A program made the position numbers and the translations under genes. From Paracoccaceae bacterium (GTDB lineage: Bacteria; Pseudomonadota; Alphaproteobacteria; Rhodobacterales; Rhodobacteraceae), in contig QWDA01000011.1 in assembly GCA_003605175.1 (NCBI GenBank), positions 1 to 64,000 on the forward strand: 64,000 nucleotides of DNA. Direction: 5' to 3'. Below, in pieces: positions 60,801-64,000 of this stretch. Below the pieces are notes generated by a model. That model did not search any database, had not been told where the DNA came from, and saw nothing but the letters and a program-made list of their open reading frames with translations. Numbering within the stretch: the stretch's first letter is position 1; each line of letters opens with the position of its first letter.

Positions 60801-61156
60801 CCCGCCCCCGCGCAAGGCTCCTGCCCGAGGAGATCTCCCGCGTCGTCCATGCCCGCGCCGCCAACCCGGACTGGATCGCCGGCATGCGCGCCCATGGCTT
60901 CCGCGGCGCCGCCGAAATCGCCGCGACGCTCGATCACATGGCGGCGTTTGCCCATCTCGCGGGCGCTGTCGCGCCGCATCTCTTCGACCTCTACCACGAG
61001 GCCACGCTCGGCGACCCGGAGACCGACGCCTTCCTGCGCGCCGCGAATCCCGAGGCCCATGCCGCCATGCTGGGCCGCTTCGCCGCGCTCCGCGACGCCG
61101 GGCTCTGGCAGACCCGACGCAACTCCATCGCGGCGGCGCTCGAGGCGCGCGGATGA
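57872..61156 (+). CDS. cobN: cobaltochelatase subunit CobN
   Basis: A 1094-residue large subunit of the aerobic ATP-dependent cobaltochelatase, which inserts Co2+ into hydrogenobyrinic a,c-diamide with CobS and CobT-chelatase subunits (not in the window). Family blocks include GLPTLRLANLAALKHPLSVDTYV, the HIGAHGTLEWLPGK motif near residue 530, and RNIFTTDPRAVPTRSA near 725. It is shorter than the 1270-residue Pseudomonas denitrificans protein but shows no internal gap in the motifs seen. Overlaps cobG. Confidence 0.94.
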   Translation: MHVVFRESHGLEETETPTDLGQSPADLVVLSFSDSDLGAFAEAWHRAAGGLPTLRLANLAALKHPLSVDTYVENTLSGAKGILIRLIGGVPYWQYGLQQVAALAEAKGIAVAVLPADGRPDPRLDAFSTLPVSTLRRLQHLCDAGGTVAAGAALAQLALAAGLYASPVPGAKVLPTVGAWTPEHGVTCPVLAQRPGDRPRILLAFYRAYLTAADLAPVEALYRAFEGRGYDVLALFAPSLKEPEAALWLRRQVAHFAPAAIVNATAFSGKGGDGTSPLDAAGVPVFQVALATSSREAWAEAERGLSPADLAMHVVLPEVDGRLLAGVASFRDPGERDPALEFRRHAHRAEPERIEAIVARVEGWLGLARKPAPARRVALVLSTYPGKDWNLGHAVGLDAPASAEAILEDFADAGYDTAPPGPDLPARLAAREIRWSLAEYREALATLPPALRTALDTAWGAPEDDPDAEDGAFRFAALRLGKALVALQPERGTRASRDNEYHDLARTPRHAYVAFYLWLRREVDALVHIGAHGTLEWLPGKSVALSDACWPEALTGAMPVVYPFIVNDPGEAAQAKRRIGAVTLGHIPPPLRQSATPDRLARLETLLDEFSNADGLDPRRRDRLQADIRAEAQAQGVEDDLGLDRAASTAEAITRIDRFVCDIKESQFGEGLHIWGRPARPGAGFDTAASTAAERQALLDALDGRRIAPGPSGSPYRGRSDVLPTGRNIFTTDPRAVPTRSAHAQGVKLAEELVRLHLQTEGDWPRGLIVDLWGSATMRTAGEEFAMALHLLGVKPVWDKGSERVSGLEILPIAELDRPRIDVTLRVSGLFRDVFPALSALFAQAVRALSERDEAPDWNPYAGRADLARVYGPAPGSFGLGMGHAAEDYTPEGRRAAGEAWLSASAWALDGDAAARDETGIRSRVAQADSFVHLQDLPETDLLLAADYAAHEAGFAAAQAVTGGSAALYHLDATDPARPRARLLPEEISRVVHARAANPDWIAGMRAHGFRGAAEIAATLDHMAAFAHLAGAVAPHLFDLYHEATLGDPETDAFLRAANPEAHAAMLGRFAALRDAGLWQTRRNSIAAALEARG

Positions 61157-62286
61157 GCGCCGCGCCCGAAATCCGGGGCTGGTGCCCTGGCGCCCACCGC
61201 CCGATGGAATCGGGCGACGGGCTCGTGGTCCGCGTCCGCCCGCTCCGCGCCCATCTCGACGCCGCGCAGGTCATCGGCCTCTGCGCCCTCGCCCGCCGCT
61301 ACGGCAGCGGCACGCTCGACCTCACTTCGCGCGCCAACTTGCAGATCCGGGGCGTCGCCCAAGCCGATCACGAGGCGCTGATCGCCGGGCTCGCCGCACT
61401 CGCGCTCCTCGACGAGGATCCCGCCCTCGAAGCCCGCCGCAACATCCTGACCGCACCCGACTGGAGCGAAGGCGACCTCACCCACCGCCTCGCCGGCGCG
61501 CTCCTCGCCGCGCTGCCCTGGCTTCCGGCCCTGCCCGAAAAGATCGGCATCGCCATCGACACGGGCGCCGCCGCCCGTTTCCGGAACGCCTCCGCCGATT
61601 TCCGCTTCGAACTCGCCGAAACCGGCCAGCTCCTCCTCCGCGCCGATGGCGCTCCGCTCGGCCGGCGCATCGCCGAGGACGACGCCATTGCCGCGCTTCT
61701 CGACCTCGCCCGCTGGTTCGCCGAGACCGGCGGCCCGGTCGCGGGCCGCATGGCCCGCCACCTGAAAACCCGCCCGCTCCCGCCCGAATGGCAGGACAGC
61801 ACGCCCCGCCCGCAGACCGGCCCGCTGAAACCCGGCCCCGCGCCGGATGGCCCGATCCTCGGCGCCGCCTTCGGCCAGATCGACGCGACGGCGCTCGAAA
61901 CCCTGATGCAGGAAACCGGCGCCACCGCGCTCCGCGTCACCACCGGCCGGCTGTTCCAGCTTCGCGGCGCCCGCCCCACCGACGCCCCCGGCTTCGTCAC
62001 CAGCCCCGGCGACCCGCGCCTCGCCGCCCATGCCTGCCCCGGCGCGCCCTTCTGCCCGCAGGCGACGGTCGAGACCCGCGCCATCGCGACCCGCCTCGCC
62101 CGGCGCCTCGCGCCCGGCGATACGCTCCACGTCTCCGGCTGCGCCAAGGGCTGCGCCCATCCGCGCGCCGCGAGCCTCACCCTCACCGGCCGCGACGGCG
62201 CTTTCGACCTTGTCCGCAACGGCACGCCGTGGGATGAGCCCCGCCAGCGCGGGCTCGGCCCCGATGACATCGAGACCTTGATCTGA
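61153..62286 (+). CDS. cobG: precorrin-3B synthase
   Basis: A 377-residue siroheme/FeS monooxygenase-like protein of the sulfite-reductase fold that makes precorrin-3B with oxygen. The FeS ligands are in HACPGAPFCPQ and HVSGCAKGCAHP near residues 295-340; the N-terminal half shows GTLDLTSRANLQIRGV, the family substrate block. Its presence defines the oxygen-dependent pathway. ATGA overlap with cobN; cobH follows after five bases. Confidence 0.92.
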   Translation: MSAAPEIRGWCPGAHRPMESGDGLVVRVRPLRAHLDAAQVIGLCALARRYGSGTLDLTSRANLQIRGVAQADHEALIAGLAALALLDEDPALEARRNILTAPDWSEGDLTHRLAGALLAALPWLPALPEKIGIAIDTGAAARFRNASADFRFELAETGQLLLRADGAPLGRRIAEDDAIAALLDLARWFAETGGPVAGRMARHLKTRPLPPEWQDSTPRPQTGPLKPGPAPDGPILGAAFGQIDATALETLMQETGATALRVTTGRLFQLRGARPTDAPGFVTSPGDPRLAAHACPGAPFCPQATVETRAIATRLARRLAPGDTLHVSGCAKGCAHPRAASLTLTGRDGAFDLVRNGTPWDEPRQRGLGPDDIETLI

Positions 62287-62291
62287 CCGCC

Positions 62292-62921
62292 ATGCCCTAC
62301 GAATACGAAACCGACGGCGCCTCGATCTACCGCCAGTCCTTCGCCACGATCCGCGCCGAGGCCGACCTCGCCCGCTTCGATCCCGACGAGGAGCAGATCG
62401 CCGTCCGCATGATCCACGCCGCCGGCATGGTCGGGCTGGAACGCCACGTGCGCTTCTCGCCCGGTTTCGCCCGCGCCGCCCGCGCCGCCCTGGAGGACGG
62501 AGCGCCGATCCTCTGCGACGCGCGCATGGTCTCCGAAGGCATCACCCGCCCGAGGCTCCCCGCCGGCAACGAGGTGATCTGCACCCTCCACGACCCCTCC
62601 GTGCCCGCGCTGGCCAAGGAGATGAAGAACACCCGTTCCGCCGCCGCGCTGGAGCTCTGGCGCCCGCGTCTCGAAGGCGCCGTGATCGCCATCGGCAATG
62701 CCCCCACCGCGCTCTTTCACCTCCTCAACATGCTCGAAGACCCGGCCTGCCCGCGCCCCGCCGCGATCATCGGCTGCCCGGTGGGCTTCGTCGGCGCCGT
62801 GGAGAGCAAGGACGCGCTCTGGCAGGCCCGGCCGGTGCCCTGCTGCATCGTCGAGGGCCGCCTCGGCGGCAGCGCGATCACCGTCGCGGCGGTGAACGCC
62901 ATCGCCAGCCGCGCCGAATGA
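62292..62921 (+). CDS. cobH: precorrin-8X methylmutase
   Basis: A 209-residue methylmutase converting precorrin-8X to hydrogenobyrinic acid. The catalytic His is in RMIHAAGMVG near residue 44; ILCDARMVSEGITRPRLP and AIIGCPVGFVGAVESK are family blocks. It overlaps the cobI start by four bases. Confidence 0.95.
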   Translation: MPYEYETDGASIYRQSFATIRAEADLARFDPDEEQIAVRMIHAAGMVGLERHVRFSPGFARAARAALEDGAPILCDARMVSEGITRPRLPAGNEVICTLHDPSVPALAKEMKNTRSAAALELWRPRLEGAVIAIGNAPTALFHLLNMLEDPACPRPAAIIGCPVGFVGAVESKDALWQARPVPCCIVEGRLGGSAITVAAVNAIASRAE

Positions 62922-63646
62922 GCATGGGCACGATCCACGGCGTCGGCCTCGGCCCCGGCGACCCGGAGCTGATGAGCGTCCGCGCCGACCGGCTGGTGCG
63001 CGGCGCGCGCCATGTCGCCTATTTCCGGAAAGCCGGGCGCCCCGGCCAGGCCCGCTCGATCGTCGAGGGTATGCTCGCCCCCGGCGCGGTGGAATTCCCG
63101 ATGGAGTACCCGGTCACCACCGAGATCCCGCTTTCCGACCCGCGCTACAACGAACTGCTTTCCGCCTTCTACGCCGACTGCGCCGCGCAGCTGATGCGGC
63201 TGGCGGAAACCGGCGAGGACGTGATCGTGCTCTGCGAGGGCGACCCGTTCTTCTACGGCTCCTTCATGCATCTCTACGAGCGCCTGAAGGACATTGCACC
63301 GGTCCGCGTGGTGCCCGCCACCACCGGCATGTCGGCCGCCTGGACCTCCACCGGCCGCCCGATCACCTGGGGCGACGACGTGTTGACCGTGCTGATGGGC
63401 ACGCTCCCCGAGGAGGATCTCGCCGGTCACATGGCCCGCGCCGACGCGCTCGTGGTGATGAAGATCGGCCGCAACATCGACAAGGTGCGCCGTGCACTCC
63501 GCACCGCCGGGCGCCATGACGACGCCTGGCTCGTGGAATATGCCAGCATGGAGCAGCAGACCGCCCAGCGCCTCGCCGAAGCGCCCGAGAAGGTGACGCC
63601 CTATTTCTCCATCGTCGTGGTCCACGGCAACGGGCGGCGGCCGTGA
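62918..63646 (+). CDS. cobI: precorrin-2 C20-methyltransferase
   Basis: A 242-residue SAM-dependent tetrapyrrole methylase. The N-terminal GVGLGPGDPELMSVRA and the GEDVIVLCEGDPFFYGS loop near residue 100 bind SAM; VPATTGMSAAW follows. It converts precorrin-2 to precorrin-3A. The start may be 62918 or 62924. It overlaps cobJ through GTGA. Confidence 0.94.
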   Translation: MSMGTIHGVGLGPGDPELMSVRADRLVRGARHVAYFRKAGRPGQARSIVEGMLAPGAVEFPMEYPVTTEIPLSDPRYNELLSAFYADCAAQLMRLAETGEDVIVLCEGDPFFYGSFMHLYERLKDIAPVRVVPATTGMSAAWTSTGRPITWGDDVLTVLMGTLPEEDLAGHMARADALVVMKIGRNIDKVRRALRTAGRHDDAWLVEYASMEQQTAQRLAEAPEKVTPYFSIVVVHGNGRRP

Positions 63647-64000
63647 CCGGGCTCCTCTCCATCGCCGGGCTCGGCCCCGGCGCCGAGGCCCTGGTGACCC
63701 CCGAGGTCACCGCCGCGCTCGCCGATGCGACCGATGTCGTCGGCTACATCCCCTATGTTGCCCGCATCGCGCCGCGCGACGGCCTGACCCTGCACCCGAG
63801 CGACAACCGCGTGGAGCTCGACCGCGCCCGCCACGCGCTCGACATGGCCGCCGAGGGGCGCCGCGTCGTGGTGGTCTCCTCGGGCGATCCCGGCGTCTTC
63901 GCCATGGCGGCGGCCGTGTTCGAAGCGCTCGACGCCGACCCCGCCCGCTGGGCGCGTGTGGAAATCCGCGTGCTGCCCGGCATCACCGCGATGCTCGCCG
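63643..64000 (+). CDS. cobJ: precorrin-3B C17-methyltransferase (partial, runs off the window)
   Basis: From GTG 63643, overlapping the cobI stop, the frame stays open to the window end for 119 codons. It begins with LLSIAGLGPGAEALVTPEV, has DVVGYIPYV, and a second SAM loop VVVVSSGDPGVFAMAAAVFE, all typical of CobJ, the ring-contraction methyltransferase. The absence of an ATG makes the GTG start likely because of the coupled overlap. Confidence 0.9.
   Translation, partial: MTGLLSIAGLGPGAEALVTPEVTAALADATDVVGYIPYVARIAPRDGLTLHPSDNRVELDRARHALDMAAEGRRVVVVSSGDPGVFAMAAAVFEALDADPARWARVEIRVLPGITAMLA

Noticed and set aside
56783-61060. A 1425-codon open frame on the minus strand opposite cobW and cobN
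   Set aside because: Its low-complexity Gly/Ala/Glu/Arg/Val composition and exact anti-phase to two clearly conserved genes make it a codon-bias shadow of high-GC coding DNA.

Overview
The window comes from a high-GC alphaproteobacterium, most likely a member of the Rhodobacterales/Rhodobacteraceae. The evidence is the aerobic cob-type cobalamin pathway, (2S)-methylsuccinyl-CoA dehydrogenase of the ethylmalonyl-CoA pathway, a split MnmC (separate oxidase and methyltransferase genes), and many solute-importer operons of marine-Rhodobacter type. All assignments were made by reading the translated sequence; no database search was run.

Layout. 1-1473: an SMC gene truncated after about 451 codons and abutting, out of frame, the C-terminal part of a polyprenyl diphosphate synthase; this is a rearrangement breakpoint or an assembly join. 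1474-11278: ordinary chromosomal genes, namely GNAT, lipoprotein, FMN reductase, hotdog dehydratase, split MnmC, DMT and TauE transporters, a Tat-exported degenerate MBL protein, a DsbA-like protein, and a divergent NmrA/HxlR pair. 11343-26442: catabolic island 1, with an intradiol dioxygenase pair, an IclR regulator, BKACE, a class III aminotransferase, a CoA-transferase, an SMP-30 lactonase, a DHDPS-family lyase, a three-subunit HcnABC-like amine dehydrogenase, an SDR, and a USP plus tripartite tricarboxylate transporter. Three promoters here share a GTTTT-N6-AAAAC-like operator, which suggests one IclR regulon. 26549-44786: catabolic island 2, with two complete three-subunit molybdenum hydroxylases, CoxG, an FAH-family hydrolase, a cupin, a GntR regulator, two Rid proteins, a YciI-like protein, a VOC extradiol dioxygenase, a branched-chain-type ABC importer and an RraA-like lyase. 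Three promoters share an AAATGT-N6-ACATTT-like palindrome. Together these look like an uncharacterised, GntR-controlled route for an imported (N-hetero)aromatic compound; the substrate is inferred, not shown.

45149-48520: mcd, then a lower-GC lone abortive-infection (Abi_C) gene and a doubly disrupted META/HslJ-type pseudogene. 48687-64000: a cobalamin biosynthesis locus with cobU-cobT (minus), a PduX-like kinase-cobD-cobC-bluB (plus), cobO-cobQ (minus), and a cobalamin riboswitch driving DUF1636-cobW-cobN-cobG-cobH-cobI-cobJ (plus), with cobJ running off the end.

Two copies of a dispersed inverted-repeat element (near 4.1 kb and 53.7 kb) lie in otherwise empty spacers.
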